NCBI GenBank assembly: GCA_016716525.1
Contig: JADJWE010000002.1
Location: 496,001-560,000 of the forward strand
Direction: 5' to 3'
Source of the DNA: Candidatus Flexicrinis affinis
GTDB lineage: Bacteria; Chloroflexota; Anaerolineae; Aggregatilineales; Phototrophicaceae
Length of the DNA: 64,000 nt
The position numbers and the translations under genes were made by a program. Positions 18,765-27,326 of this stretch are shown here, in pieces (within the stretch, counting starts at the first letter, position 1; each line of letters starts with the position of its first letter). The notes beneath the pieces are model-generated. The model searched no databases. It was not told where the DNA came from and was given only the letters and a program-made list of their open reading frames with translations.

Positions 18765-19135
18765 TCGCGCCGCCGTGCCAGACGCTGCGCGACGTGGCTC
18801 AGAAGCTCGTCAACGACGACCGGCCGATTGAGTATGACCGTCCACAGGTCATGGGTATCGACCTGAGCGGTATCTGTCACGACAAGGGCATCGGAGTTTT
18901 CGACCGAGGACACAGATGGCGCTGTATAGCCCCCAACCACCGCGTACCGCAGCGCGTCAATGAGTTCCGATGCGCAGATCACCAGTTGCACGCGTACTTG
19001 ATTCAGAACGTAGAGCGCGTCGAGAACCCCTGCCGCTGTCAGCACCTGATAGCCTGCACGCTTGAGCAGGTCGCCAAGGTCAAGCCGCATCCTGGCATCC
19101 GGCTCGATAATCAGAACCTGACACTCGCTGAGCAT
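18740..19135 (-). CDS. Degenerate response-regulator receiver domain protein (131 aa)
   Basis: Stand-alone receiver-fold protein. MLSECQVLIIEPDARMRLDLGDLLKRAGYQVLTAAGVLDAL matches the receiver beta1-alpha1-beta2 pattern. However, where the phosphoacceptor Asp should follow beta3 the sequence is LVICASELID, and the conserved Lys-Pro near the end is replaced by ILNRPVVVDELL. It is therefore probably a pseudo-receiver that does not accept phosphate in the usual way. The ATG at 19135 is used; a GTG two codons upstream is the alternative. A clear promoter (TTGAAA, 17 nt, TATATT) lies 35 bp upstream. It is convergent with, and overlaps the end of, the peptide-locus gene, so the pair may interfere transcriptionally. 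Confidence 0.78.
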   Translation of the reverse strand: MLSECQVLIIEPDARMRLDLGDLLKRAGYQVLTAAGVLDALYVLNQVRVQLVICASELIDALRYAVVGGYTAPSVSSVENSDALVVTDTAQVDTHDLWTVILNRPVVVDELLSHVAQRLARRRDYVRTEAD

Positions 19136-19169
19136 ATGCACATCCGCAGAACAAAAACACTACTCCTAA

Positions 19170-19198
19170 AATATACAAAACTCTAACAACACTTTCAA
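19170..19198 (-). promoter_or_regulatory. Sigma70-type promoter of the receiver-like gene
   Basis: On the minus strand TTGAAA (19198-19193), exactly 17 nt, then TATATT (19175-19170). The surrounding 70 bp is markedly AT-rich compared with the window. Predicted transcription starts near 19163, about 28 nt before the ATG. Confidence 0.7.
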
Positions 19199-19296
19199 TT
19201 AGTGTAATGGTCCGGGTTACAGGCCCGCTCTCTCATTATTCAATTTGATGCCATCTTCCTCACTTCGCCCCTCACGTGACCCACATTGTCACTACG

Positions 19297-20082
19297 TCAT
19301 CTCAAAGCCGCCCCCCGCATGAGTGCATGCAGCGCATCGTGAACAAGACCGTTTGACGCCAGCATGCCGGTCTTTTTGGGCGGGGCGTCGTCGCGCACCG
19401 TGCCGATTCTTCCCCCAGCCTCCTCGACCAGCAGCGCCCCAGCGGCGATATCCCACGCGCTCAGCCCGAACTCCCAGAACGCCTCGATGCGTCCACATGC
19501 GATCTGTGTCAAATCAAACGCGGCCGAACCCGAGCGCCGCAAGTCCGCGATGTGCGGGACCACGGCGTTGACCTCGGCGAGGTTGTTGTCGGGATCGGTC
19601 GCTTTGGTCGTCGGAAAACCGGTCGTGATCAACGCGTCTGCCAGTTCCGACACCGTCGACACTTTCAGCACGCGATCGCCGAGATGGGCGCCGTGCCCGC
19701 GCCGCGCGGTGTACAGCTCCCCGAGCGCGGGCACGTTTACAGCCCCCCACTCCGTCACGCCGTCCACCTTGAAGGCGATCGACACGCTGAACAGCGGGTA
19801 GCGATGAGCGAAGTTCATCGTCCCGTCGAGCGGGTCGATCACCCACTGATAGCGCGGGTCTCCATTGGTCTCACCGGACTCCTCCGCGAGGATCGAATGA
19901 CTCGGAAATGCCTCACGAATGCGCGCCACGATCAGGGCTTCGGCGCGGCGGTCGAACTCGGTCACTAAGTCCTGCCGGTTCGCCTTGGATCCGACCTGAA
20001 AGTTAGTGCTGCGTCCCTCCAGCAAAAGGGAACCGGCGGCAATCGCGGCGCCGGTCCCCACCGTTGTTACGTTATCGATCAT
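19297..20082 (-). CDS. Inositol monophosphatase family protein
   Basis: Mg2+-dependent sugar- or inositol-phosphatase, 261 aa, normal for the family. The metal-binding signatures are intact: ILAEESGE (Glu67/Glu68), WVIDPLDGTMNF (Asp83, Asp86) and the C-terminal WDIAAGALLVEEAGG. It acts in the cytoplasm on inositol-1-phosphate or a related phosphoester; the true substrate is not readable (SuhB, CysQ-like and histidinol-phosphatase activities share this fold). Its ATG overlaps the stop of the ABC ATPase gene by 4 bp (ATGA), making it the last gene of the iron-type transporter operon, an unusual partner. Confidence 0.9.
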   Translation of the reverse strand: MIDNVTTVGTGAAIAAGSLLLEGRSTNFQVGSKANRQDLVTEFDRRAEALIVARIREAFPSHSILAEESGETNGDPRYQWVIDPLDGTMNFAHRYPLFSVSIAFKVDGVTEWGAVNVPALGELYTARRGHGAHLGDRVLKVSTVSELADALITTGFPTTKATDPDNNLAEVNAVVPHIADLRRSGSAAFDLTQIACGRIEAFWEFGLSAWDIAAGALLVEEAGGRIGTVRDDAPPKKTGMLASNGLVHDALHALMRGAALR

Positions 20083-21164
20083 GCTTGCGCGCTCAACAGG
20101 TGCACCGATGTCTCGTCGAATATTACGCCAACCTGCCGGCCTTCTTCGTAGAAGTGGCCAAGGCGCGGGCTGGTGTCAACCACGACCAAGCGGTGTTCGC
20201 CGTACTGGACGACGTACTCCGTCTCCGACCCAAGGTACATCGCCTGTGTGATCGTGACCTGCGGAAGGGAGGGATCGACCGCAAGGTCAATCGTCTCGGG
20301 CCGAATCATTGCAGTCAGCGCAGCACCGTCGCTGTGGGCAAACGAGTTGGCGACTTCCATGCGCTGTCCGAGCAGGTCGATCGTCGCTTTCGCGCCCGTC
20401 TTCGCCAACACGGTTGCGGGAAGGAAATTGGCACGACCGATGAAGTCGGCCACGAAGCGCGTGCGCGGAAGGTGATAAATCTCCTGCGGCGATCCCACCT
20501 GTTCGATGCGGCCCGCATTCATCACGATGATTCGGTCGGACAGCGCCATCGCCTCGATCTGATCGTGCGTGACATATACGCTGGTGATGCCAAGCCGGCG
20601 CTGCAGGCCGTGAATCTCGGCGCGCATCTGCACGCGCAGCTTGGCATCGAGGTTCGAGAGCGGCTCGTCAAACAGCAGAATGCGAGGTTCCATGACCAAG
20701 CAGCGTGCAAGCGCGACGCGCTGCTGCTGCCCGCCTGAGAGCTGATTGGGTCGCCGTTCCTCCAGCCCTTGCAGACCGATCGATGTCAGCATGTCGCTGA
20801 CTTTGCGGCGAATTTCGGCCTTGGGCAAACCACGCGTTTGCAGACCGTACGCGACGTTGTCGGCCACGCTCATGTGTGGGAACAGCGCGTAGTTTTGGAA
20901 CACCAGCGCCATGTCGCGCTTGTTCGGCGGCAGGCTGGTGACGTCGCGCCCGTCAAGCAGGATTTCTCCGCCGGACGGCAGCTCGAAACCGGCGATCAAG
21001 CGCAGTGTCGTGGTCTTGCCGCAGCCCGACGGTCCCAGCAGCGTGACAAACTCGCCGGACGCGATCTCCAGCGAGACATCGTCGACGGCGCGCAGCGTAC
21101 CGCTGCCCCCACGAGCCGGAAATACCTTGACCAGATTCTTGAGCATTAACCGGGCATCGCTCAT
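20079..21164 (-). CDS. ABC transporter ATP-binding protein, FbpC/PotA type
   Basis: ATPase of a binding-protein-dependent importer, 361 aa. It has Walker A GPSGCGKTTT, Q-loop FQNYALFPHM, signature LSGGQQQRVALARCL, Walker B ILLFDEPLSNLD and H-loop YVTHDQIEAMAL. A C-terminal TOBE-like regulatory domain follows (about residues 280-355, beta-rich, IRPETIDLAV). I start it at the ATG 21164 (MSDARLMLKNLVKVF), which overlaps the permease stop by ATGA. A longer frame upstream only reads the permease in the wrong phase. Together with the fused permease and binding protein upstream it forms a complete Fe(III)-type (or polyamine/phosphonate-type) importer. Confidence 0.93.
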   Translation of the reverse strand: MSDARLMLKNLVKVFPARGGSGTLRAVDDVSLEIASGEFVTLLGPSGCGKTTTLRLIAGFELPSGGEILLDGRDVTSLPPNKRDMALVFQNYALFPHMSVADNVAYGLQTRGLPKAEIRRKVSDMLTSIGLQGLEERRPNQLSGGQQQRVALARCLVMEPRILLFDEPLSNLDAKLRVQMRAEIHGLQRRLGITSVYVTHDQIEAMALSDRIIVMNAGRIEQVGSPQEIYHLPRTRFVADFIGRANFLPATVLAKTGAKATIDLLGQRMEVANSFAHSDGAALTAMIRPETIDLAVDPSLPQVTITQAMYLGSETEYVVQYGEHRLVVVDTSPRLGHFYEEGRQVGVIFDETSVHLLSAQA

Positions 21165-22903
21165 CGCCCACCTCCTTCGATGCGCCGTTCTGCACCCGTG
21201 CGTGAGCCGACAAGCACGTACATTATGCCAATCGCCAACATCACAATGCCAATGAGGATCACACAGTACGCAAACGCGTTGCCATAACGCCCGTTCTCGA
21301 CCTCGTTGAGAATCTGCTGCGTCATGATCTTCGTCTGCGGTGTGGTTAAGAACACGACCGCCGAAATGGTCGTCATCGACCGCGCGAACGCGAAGATCAA
21401 CCCCGCCAGAAATGCCGGCCGAATCAGCGGCAGCGTGATGCGCCGGAACGTACGCGCATTGTCCGCGCCGAGACTGATCGACGCCTCCTCTATGGCCGGA
21501 TCGATCTGCGAAAGCGCAGCGGTGCCGGTTCGCAGCGCCGCCGGGGTACTTCGGATGACGTACACGATGACGATCGCCAGCGCGCCGCCAAGCAGTCCCT
21601 GCCCGCCCGTCAGCTTGGGTAAGAGCGTGATCTCGCCGAGGATCGGCAGCGTCGCGGTGATCGGGCTGTTGAAGCTCAGCACATAGCCGATGCCGATGAT
21701 CGTCCCCGGCACGGCGATCCCCAACATCACGCCGAAGTCGAGCGCCTGCCGGCCGAGAAACTCTTTGCGGACGACCAGGAACGCGACGACCATCCCTATT
21801 AAACCCGCCAGCGGTGTTGCGACGATCGAAAGGAGCGTGGTGTCCTGCATCGCCTCGGCGCCGATGCCGTTGATGACGAAGTCGAAGTGCGACAGCGTGA
21901 ATTCGTTGCGCACGCCCGGCACCTGCACGAACGCACCGTGGAAGATCGTCCCGTAGATCAGCAGGATCAGCAGGCACAGGAACATCACGACACCGAACAG
22001 CCCCCACCGGACCGGCGGGAACTTGATCGTATCCGGCCGTCCGGACGGCTTCCCCGTGACAGATACGACGTTGGCCCGGCTGACCCAATACCGCTGCACC
22101 ATAAAAACTGTCAACGATGGGACGAGAAGGATCACGGACAAGACCGCCGCCGCGGTCGTGTCGTACAGGCCGATGACACTGACGTAAATGCGCGTCGCCA
22201 AGACTTCGTAGTTGCCGCCCAACACCAACGGATTGCCGAGGTCGGCAATGCTCTCGACGAAGATCAGCAGGAACGACGACGCAATCCCCGGAATGAGCAT
22301 CGGCAGTGTAACGCGGAAGAACGTACGAAACTTGCCCGCGCCCAAATTGGCCGATGCCTCGTCAAGCGCCGGATCGAGCGCCTCCATCATGCCCTTGAGG
22401 TTGAGGTAGGCGACGGTGAACAACGAGAGCGACAGCGCCAGCGTCAGGCCATCGAGGCCGTAGATGTCGTACCGCACGCCGAACACGCCGCGCGAGATCA
22501 TGCCACTGCGGCCGAATAGCACGATCGTCGCTGTGGCTACCGCGAACGGCGGGGAGATCACCGGCAGCAGCGCCATGATGTGCATGAAACGCTTGAACGG
22601 TACGTCGAGCTTGACCTGTACGAACGCAAACAGGAAGCCGACCAGCGTACCAACCGCACCGACCACAACGCCCATCACGAGCGTATTGGAGATGATGGTC
22701 TGATACACCGGGCTTCCGATGTAGTTTGTTAGCTTTTCCGCGCCTTCTGTCGACACGCTTGCGCCGACCATCGACAGCAGCGGAAGAATGATCGTCAGGC
22801 CGACGAAGATGACGCTGCCGATCAGTGCGACAGTCAGAATTGGATCCTGAAAGATGCGCCTGAACTGTGCCCGGACACTGGGCCTTGCACGGACATCTTG
22901 CAT
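21161..22903 (-). CDS. Iron(III)-type ABC transporter permease, fused double permease (580 aa)
   Basis: Inner-membrane channel of the importer. Two BPD_transp_1 units are joined in one chain, each with about six helices, as in FbpB/SfuB. EAA-type coupling loops are visible in both halves: EALDPALDEASANLGAGKFRTFFRVTLP in the first and SQIDPAIEEASISLGADNARTFRRITLP in the second. The ATG at 22903 is the only plausible start before the first cytoplasmic segment. It lies downstream of a hairpin that separates it from the binding-protein gene, and overlaps the ATPase gene by 4 bp. Confidence 0.93.
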   Translation of the reverse strand: MQDVRARPSVRAQFRRIFQDPILTVALIGSVIFVGLTIILPLLSMVGASVSTEGAEKLTNYIGSPVYQTIISNTLVMGVVVGAVGTLVGFLFAFVQVKLDVPFKRFMHIMALLPVISPPFAVATATIVLFGRSGMISRGVFGVRYDIYGLDGLTLALSLSLFTVAYLNLKGMMEALDPALDEASANLGAGKFRTFFRVTLPMLIPGIASSFLLIFVESIADLGNPLVLGGNYEVLATRIYVSVIGLYDTTAAAVLSVILLVPSLTVFMVQRYWVSRANVVSVTGKPSGRPDTIKFPPVRWGLFGVVMFLCLLILLIYGTIFHGAFVQVPGVRNEFTLSHFDFVINGIGAEAMQDTTLLSIVATPLAGLIGMVVAFLVVRKEFLGRQALDFGVMLGIAVPGTIIGIGYVLSFNSPITATLPILGEITLLPKLTGGQGLLGGALAIVIVYVIRSTPAALRTGTAALSQIDPAIEEASISLGADNARTFRRITLPLIRPAFLAGLIFAFARSMTTISAVVFLTTPQTKIMTQQILNEVENGRYGNAFAYCVILIGIVMLAIGIMYVLVGSRTGAERRIEGGGR

Positions 22904-22932
22904 AAGGATTAGGTTCCGTTAACTAAAATAAG

Positions 22933-22960
22933 TGCCCCCGGTCGTGCAAGTCCGGGGGCA
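22933..22960 (-). terminator. Intra-operon hairpin, probable attenuator
   Basis: A 9-bp stem TGCCCCCGG / CCGGGGGCA with a 10-nt loop lies between the binding-protein stop (22985) and the permease start (22903). On the minus strand it is followed by a T-rich run (CTTATTTTAG). Such partial terminators commonly make binding protein more abundant than membrane subunits. Confidence 0.7.
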
Positions 22961-22984
22961 TTAGATGGCGACGTCAGTCCGCCT

Positions 22985-24073
22985 CTATTCGGTCGGAGCC
23001 GGGGCGATCTCGGCGTCGAAGCGCTCAGTGATGGCGATGCGGTTCGCGCCTGCCGCTTGGAAGTTGTATTCCACAACGAGGATTTCCTCGAGCTTGACAG
23101 CCAGTTCGGACACGGCCGCGTCGGGGTTGGTCGGAAGCTGCAGGCTGTTGACCGTCGGGCCAATTTCCTGCGCGGCGGCCGTCAGCGCCCAATCGAACCA
23201 CACCTTGGCCGCCTCAAGTTCCGGCGCGCCCTTGAGGATCCCCATGCCGCCGATCTCATAGCCGGTGCCTTCTTCGGGGAAGGTCGTCACCAGAATGCCT
23301 TCGAAGCCTTCTTCCTGCAGCTTCACGCAGTCGTGCGAGAAGATGATCGCAACGGCGATTTCGCCCTGACCCGCCAGCGAACCGGGGGCCGAGCCACTGC
23401 GTGTGTACTGCAGAATGTTCTGATGCAGTGCGGCGTAGTACTCGAAGGCGTTGTCGACTGCGGCTTCGGTCGGCGCGCCGTCTTCGTCGTAACCGGTGCC
23501 CTCTTCTTCGGCCTCAAGCTCGTCTGCCGCGAGGGTCACAATCGTCCAGAACGCGGTGAAGGCCGTGCCGGATGTCGCCGGATGCGCCATCGCCACAAAG
23601 CCCTTCAGTTCGGGCGCCAGCAGGTCTTCCCAGCTCGTCGGAGCGTCGATTCCCAGTTCTTCGAGGACATCCACGTTCGAGCAGAAGCCGAGCGCACCAA
23701 CATATACGCCGACCCAATTGGCGTCGAGGTCCTTGTAGCTGTCGGGAATGGCCTCGGCAGCTTCGGAGTCGTAGTCTTCGAGCAGTCCTTCTTCGTTAGC
23801 GGCGATAAACGCGTCCGCCGGGCCGCCCCACCAGACCGAGAATTCCGGATTGTCGGCGCTCGCGCGGATACGTGCCAACGACTCGCCGGACGACAGGCGG
23901 ACATACGAGGTTTGGATACCGGTGGCTTCCTGGAACGCCTGCGTCTGCGCGACGCACCAGTCTTCCTGCGGCGTGCACAACACGGTCAAGGTCTCTTGCG
24001 CGACGACCCCGTTGAGCAGCACGAATGCGAAACATACAAGCAGTGAGATACGCAGTAAAGAACGCACGGACAT
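22985..24073 (-). CDS. Iron(III)-type ABC transporter solute-binding protein
   Basis: Exported substrate-binding protein, 362 aa. The signal peptide MSVRSLLRISLLVCFAFVLLNGVVAQ is followed by TLTVLCTPQEDWCVAQTQAF. The fold markers of the AfuA/FutA/PhnS group follow: FSVWWGGPADAFIAANEEGLLEDY, VGVYVGALGFCSNVDVLEELGI, PTSWEDLLAPELKGFVAMAHP. The start MSVRSLL at 24073 has AGGAG 8 bp upstream; the frame extends 21 codons further but without a ribosome site. Ferric iron is the commonest substrate of this group, while 2-aminoethylphosphonate is an alternative. It is first in the operon and separated from the permease by an attenuator-like hairpin. Confidence 0.9.
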   Translation of the reverse strand: MSVRSLLRISLLVCFAFVLLNGVVAQETLTVLCTPQEDWCVAQTQAFQEATGIQTSYVRLSSGESLARIRASADNPEFSVWWGGPADAFIAANEEGLLEDYDSEAAEAIPDSYKDLDANWVGVYVGALGFCSNVDVLEELGIDAPTSWEDLLAPELKGFVAMAHPATSGTAFTAFWTIVTLAADELEAEEEGTGYDEDGAPTEAAVDNAFEYYAALHQNILQYTRSGSAPGSLAGQGEIAVAIIFSHDCVKLQEEGFEGILVTTFPEEGTGYEIGGMGILKGAPELEAAKVWFDWALTAAAQEIGPTVNSLQLPTNPDAAVSELAVKLEEILVVEYNFQAAGANRIAITERFDAEIAPAPTE

Positions 24074-24133
24074 GGTGAAACTCCTGTGGACAATGTTAAA
24101 AGAACGGGCGTTACCGCACGCCGCATATTTGAA

Positions 24134-24163
24134 CAACTCTTAACACTTCTCGCAACTCTTAAC
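24134..24163 (-). promoter_or_regulatory. Direct repeat GTTAAGAGTTG upstream of the binding-protein gene
   Basis: Two exact copies of the 11-mer (as CAACTCTTAAC on the plus strand, at 24134-24144 and 24153-24163) with a period of 19 bp. They lie 60-90 bp upstream of the binding-protein ATG. Spacing near two helical turns fits a regulator binding site. The regulator is unknown. Confidence 0.5.
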
Positions 24164-24215
24164 GTTTGTTCCGATGGGTGATCATCTGTCATGGCCGCGT
24201 CCGCAAGTCTGCCCC

Positions 24216-24245
24216 TTGCACAAATCGGTGACCCCGCGTTATGCT
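24216..24245 (+). promoter_or_regulatory. Promoter of oligoendopeptidase gene
   Basis: TTGCAC (24216-24221), an 18-nt spacer and TATGCT (24240-24245), 43 bp before the ATG, which itself has AAGGAAT upstream. Confidence 0.5.
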
Positions 24246-24288
24246 CACCTCTTGAATTTTTTCAAATGGATACAAGGAATCGCATATC

Positions 24289-26100
24289 ATGTCTGCTCCA
24301 GCCACCGGACTTCCCCCACGCAGCGCCCTCGACAAGGCGCATACGTGGAACGACACGAGCGTTTTCGCCGATCGTGCAGCGTGGGACAAAGCCGCTCAAG
24401 ACGTCGCGGCCGCCCTGCCCGGCGTTCAGGCATTCAAAGGCCGCCTTTCCGAAAGCGCGGCCGTGCTCGCGGATTTCATGGACGCCGCCGATCACATCAC
24501 CCGCTTGGTCGAGAAGGTCTACGTGTACGGGGCCATGTTCGGCGCGGTCGACACCACCGATCAAGATGCGGCGGCGATGGTCGGCCGGGCGGCAGGCCTG
24601 TATGGGCAGGTCGCCGCGGCGACCGCGTTCTCAAGCCCGGAACTGCTCGCCATCGGTCGGGAAACCCTTGAGCGCTGGCTCGCAGACGAACCGCGGCTCG
24701 CGATCTACCGCCACTTCGTTGACGACCTGTTCCGCCTGCAGCAGCACGTCCGCTCGGCAGACGTTGAAGAGGTGCTGGGTTTGGTCGCCGCCTCGTTCCG
24801 CGGCGCGTCCAGCGCGCATGAGAAGCTGTCCGAAGCCGACATCAAGTTCGCGCCGGGCATCGGCTCAGACGGCGTGGAGCACGAAGTCGCGCAGGGTACC
24901 ATCGGCACGATCCTCGACAACCCGGATCGCGACCTCAGGCGCAGTGGCTGGAACAGCTTCATGGACGGGTATCTGGCGTTCAAGAACACCTTCGCTGCGA
25001 CCTACAGCACGGCGCTCAATCAGGACGTTTTCCGGGCACGTGTGCGCGGTTATCCAAGCAGCCTCGAAGCCGCGTTGTTCGCCAACAACATCCCCGTCAG
25101 CGTATTCCGCAGCCTGATCGACACGTTCAAGGCCAACCTGCCGACGTGGCACAAGTACTGGGCCGTCAAGCGGCGCGCGATGAAGCTCGAGACCATCCAC
25201 ACCTACGACATCTGGGCGCCGATCGCGTCTACCAGCCCGAAGGTCCCGTATGCGCAGGCCGTGGACTGGATCTGCGACGGCATGTCTCCCCTCGGCGAAG
25301 CGTACGTCAGCGCCATGCGCCGGGGATGTCTCGAGGACCGCTGGGTCGACCTCTACCCCAATCAGGGCAAGGCGCAGGGCGCGTTCTCGGACGGGTCGTA
25401 TGACACGCATCCTTTCATCATGATGAGCTATGACGACAGTCTCGGCGCGATGAGCACGCTGGCGCACGAACTCGGCCACTCGATGCACAGCTACCTGACG
25501 CGCAAGAATCAGCCGGCCATTTACGGCGACTATTCGATGTTCGTGGCAGAGGTCGCGTCGAACTTCAATCAGGCGTTGACGCGTGCCCGCCTCATGAAGA
25601 CCATCGACGATCGCCAGTTCCAGATCGCACTGATTCAAGAGGCGATGGACAACTTCCACCGCTACTTCTTCATCATGCCGACGCTGGCGCGCTTCGAACT
25701 AGAGATGCACGAGCGCGTCGAGAAGGGTCAGGGTGTCACCGCACAGGACATGAACGCGCTGATGGCAGACCTGTACGCCGAAGGCTACGGTTCCGAGATG
25801 ACACTTGACCGCGAGCGCGACGGAATCACGTGGGCCACGTTCGGCCACCTGTACGCCAACTTCTACGTGTTCCAGTACGCAACGGGCATCAGCGCCGCGC
25901 ACGCGTTGGCCGAGCGCATCCTCGACGGTGTGCCGGGTGCGCCCGAGCGCTACGTCGAATTCTTGAGCATGGGCAGCTCGGTCTATCCGCTCGACGCGCT
26001 GAAACATGCCGGCGTCGACATGACCGGGCCGCAGGCCGTCGAGACCACGTTCGGCGTGCTCGCGCGCTACGTCGACCGGCTCGATGAACTGACTCGGTAG
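24289..26100 (+). CDS. pepF: Oligoendopeptidase F, M3 family zinc metallopeptidase
   Basis: Cytoplasmic zinc peptidase of 603 aa that cleaves medium-length oligopeptides. The zinc motif is H393-E-L-G-H397 in STLAHELGHSMHSYL, with the second-shell Glu in FVAEVASNFNQAL. The N-terminal helical domain (about residues 20-200) and the C-terminal gate region (SAAHALAERI, FLSMGSSVYPLDALKHAGVDM) match PepF. Length is typical. The start is an ATG with AAGGAAT 8 bp upstream and a promoter 43 bp upstream. It appears monocistronic, convergent with the EamA transporter. Confidence 0.93.
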   Translation: MSAPATGLPPRSALDKAHTWNDTSVFADRAAWDKAAQDVAAALPGVQAFKGRLSESAAVLADFMDAADHITRLVEKVYVYGAMFGAVDTTDQDAAAMVGRAAGLYGQVAAATAFSSPELLAIGRETLERWLADEPRLAIYRHFVDDLFRLQQHVRSADVEEVLGLVAASFRGASSAHEKLSEADIKFAPGIGSDGVEHEVAQGTIGTILDNPDRDLRRSGWNSFMDGYLAFKNTFAATYSTALNQDVFRARVRGYPSSLEAALFANNIPVSVFRSLIDTFKANLPTWHKYWAVKRRAMKLETIHTYDIWAPIASTSPKVPYAQAVDWICDGMSPLGEAYVSAMRRGCLEDRWVDLYPNQGKAQGAFSDGSYDTHPFIMMSYDDSLGAMSTLAHELGHSMHSYLTRKNQPAIYGDYSMFVAEVASNFNQALTRARLMKTIDDRQFQIALIQEAMDNFHRYFFIMPTLARFELEMHERVEKGQGVTAQDMNALMADLYAEGYGSEMTLDRERDGITWATFGHLYANFYVFQYATGISAAHALAERILDGVPGAPERYVEFLSMGSSVYPLDALKHAGVDMTGPQAVETTFGVLARYVDRLDELTR

Positions 26101-26185
26101 CGACGTATCACACACACGCGGCGCGGGGCACGTGGAAATTGCGACCTCGCGCCGTGGTAATTCGGTGAATTCGTGGTTAGGGTTG

Positions 26186-27082
26186 TCACCCGGGTGCGGC
26201 GCTCAGGACGGCCACCCCGAACAGAATCAGGAAGATCCCTGCCCACTGAATGCGGGTCAGGTGTTCGCGCAGCATCAGGCGCGCGATTACGACGGTCACG
26301 GCGCTCGCCAGCGAGCCAATCACGCTCACCAGCGCGATATTGGCGGTCATCAAGCCGACGTTGTTGGCGATCTGCGCGACGTTGGCCGTAACGGTCGTGG
26401 CGAGCACGGCGCCCCACTCTCCGCGTGCTGGCAGTTGAAGCGAAATGCGCCCTTGCCGCTTCATCGCCAAGCCGATCCACAGCCCGAGCACGCCGAACAT
26501 AACGAAGCTGCCGATCCATGCCGGCAGCGCGCTGCCCAGCACTGTCACGACGGCAACACCGGTAAGCCAGAAGCTTGCCCCCCACAGCAGCGCCGATCCG
26601 CAGGCCAGCGCCGTGCCGATCAGGGTAGCCTTGCTGGCCGGGGTCGTGTCGACGCTACCGCGTTTCACCGCCGTCAGCGCCACGCCGAATAGCGTGATTG
26701 CAACGGCGACCCATTGCAGCAGCGTAAGCACCGTACCGTTGAGCACGGACAGCACCACCACCACGACCGCGTAGGTCGAGGATAGCGGCGCGACGATCGA
26801 CAGCTTGCCGTACTCAGTCGACTTGGCGTACAGCACTTCCGCCAGCGCGCTGAGGAGCGCAGCGGCGACGGCCATTGCGACAGCAAGCGCGAGATCGCCG
26901 GATACAGGGGTGGTCGGTAACGATGGAACGAGGATCAAGTAGAGCGTCAGCATAATTACACTGACGAACTCTGTGTACAGGAGGCTGCGGATCGCCCCCA
27001 TTTGTCGGACCGACGTACGCGCGGTGACATACGACAGGCCCCAACCGATGGCGGATGCCCCGCCGAAAATAACGCTCTCCAT
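26186..27082 (-). CDS. EamA/DMT-family transporter
   Basis: Inner-membrane transporter with ten predicted helices arranged as two EamA repeats (about residues 3-135 and 155-295). Markers include FGGASAIGWGLSYVTARTSVRQMG at the start and IGSLASAVTVVIARLMLREHLTRIQWAGIFLILFGVAVL at the end, the classic DMT C-terminal motif. The start MESVIFGG (27082) sits at the first helix; the 21 further upstream codons are polar and lack a ribosome site. 298 aa is the family norm. Substrate (amino acid, metabolite or drug) cannot be told. Confidence 0.88.
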   Translation of the reverse strand: MESVIFGGASAIGWGLSYVTARTSVRQMGAIRSLLYTEFVSVIMLTLYLILVPSLPTTPVSGDLALAVAMAVAAALLSALAEVLYAKSTEYGKLSIVAPLSSTYAVVVVVLSVLNGTVLTLLQWVAVAITLFGVALTAVKRGSVDTTPASKATLIGTALACGSALLWGASFWLTGVAVVTVLGSALPAWIGSFVMFGVLGLWIGLAMKRQGRISLQLPARGEWGAVLATTVTANVAQIANNVGLMTANIALVSVIGSLASAVTVVIARLMLREHLTRIQWAGIFLILFGVAVLSAAPG

Positions 27083-27326
27083 GGTGTAACCCGGGCGCCG
27101 AACGACAGTCGGTTTAGCGGCGTGGCGTGCCGAGCACGCCCCCAAGGGTTTAGCATCTCCTTACTTGTCTCGACGAAGGCTGGCTGCACGCAGAGCGCGG
27201 CAGCGCAGTAATCCGACTATGTGAAGGATCGCACAATGTGTCGTGATTCGGCAAGGGTCGAACCTAGAAGGCCGTGTGAACAGCAGGTGATGAATCGAAC
27301 GCGAACCAATTCGAGTCCATCGGTGC
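27083..27326. other. Intergenic region without a recognisable gene
   Basis: Gap between the EamA transporter (minus) and the metal-transport operon (plus). No credible coding frame or RNA gene seen. The operon promoter begins at 27327. Confidence 0.55.

Noticed and set aside
21165..22088. Extension of the iron-type ATPase into a 669-residue protein
   Set aside because: The extra N-terminal part is Arg/Gly/Ala-rich and is the permease gene read in the wrong phase. The ATG at 21164 gives the normal ATPase length and an ATGA overlap.
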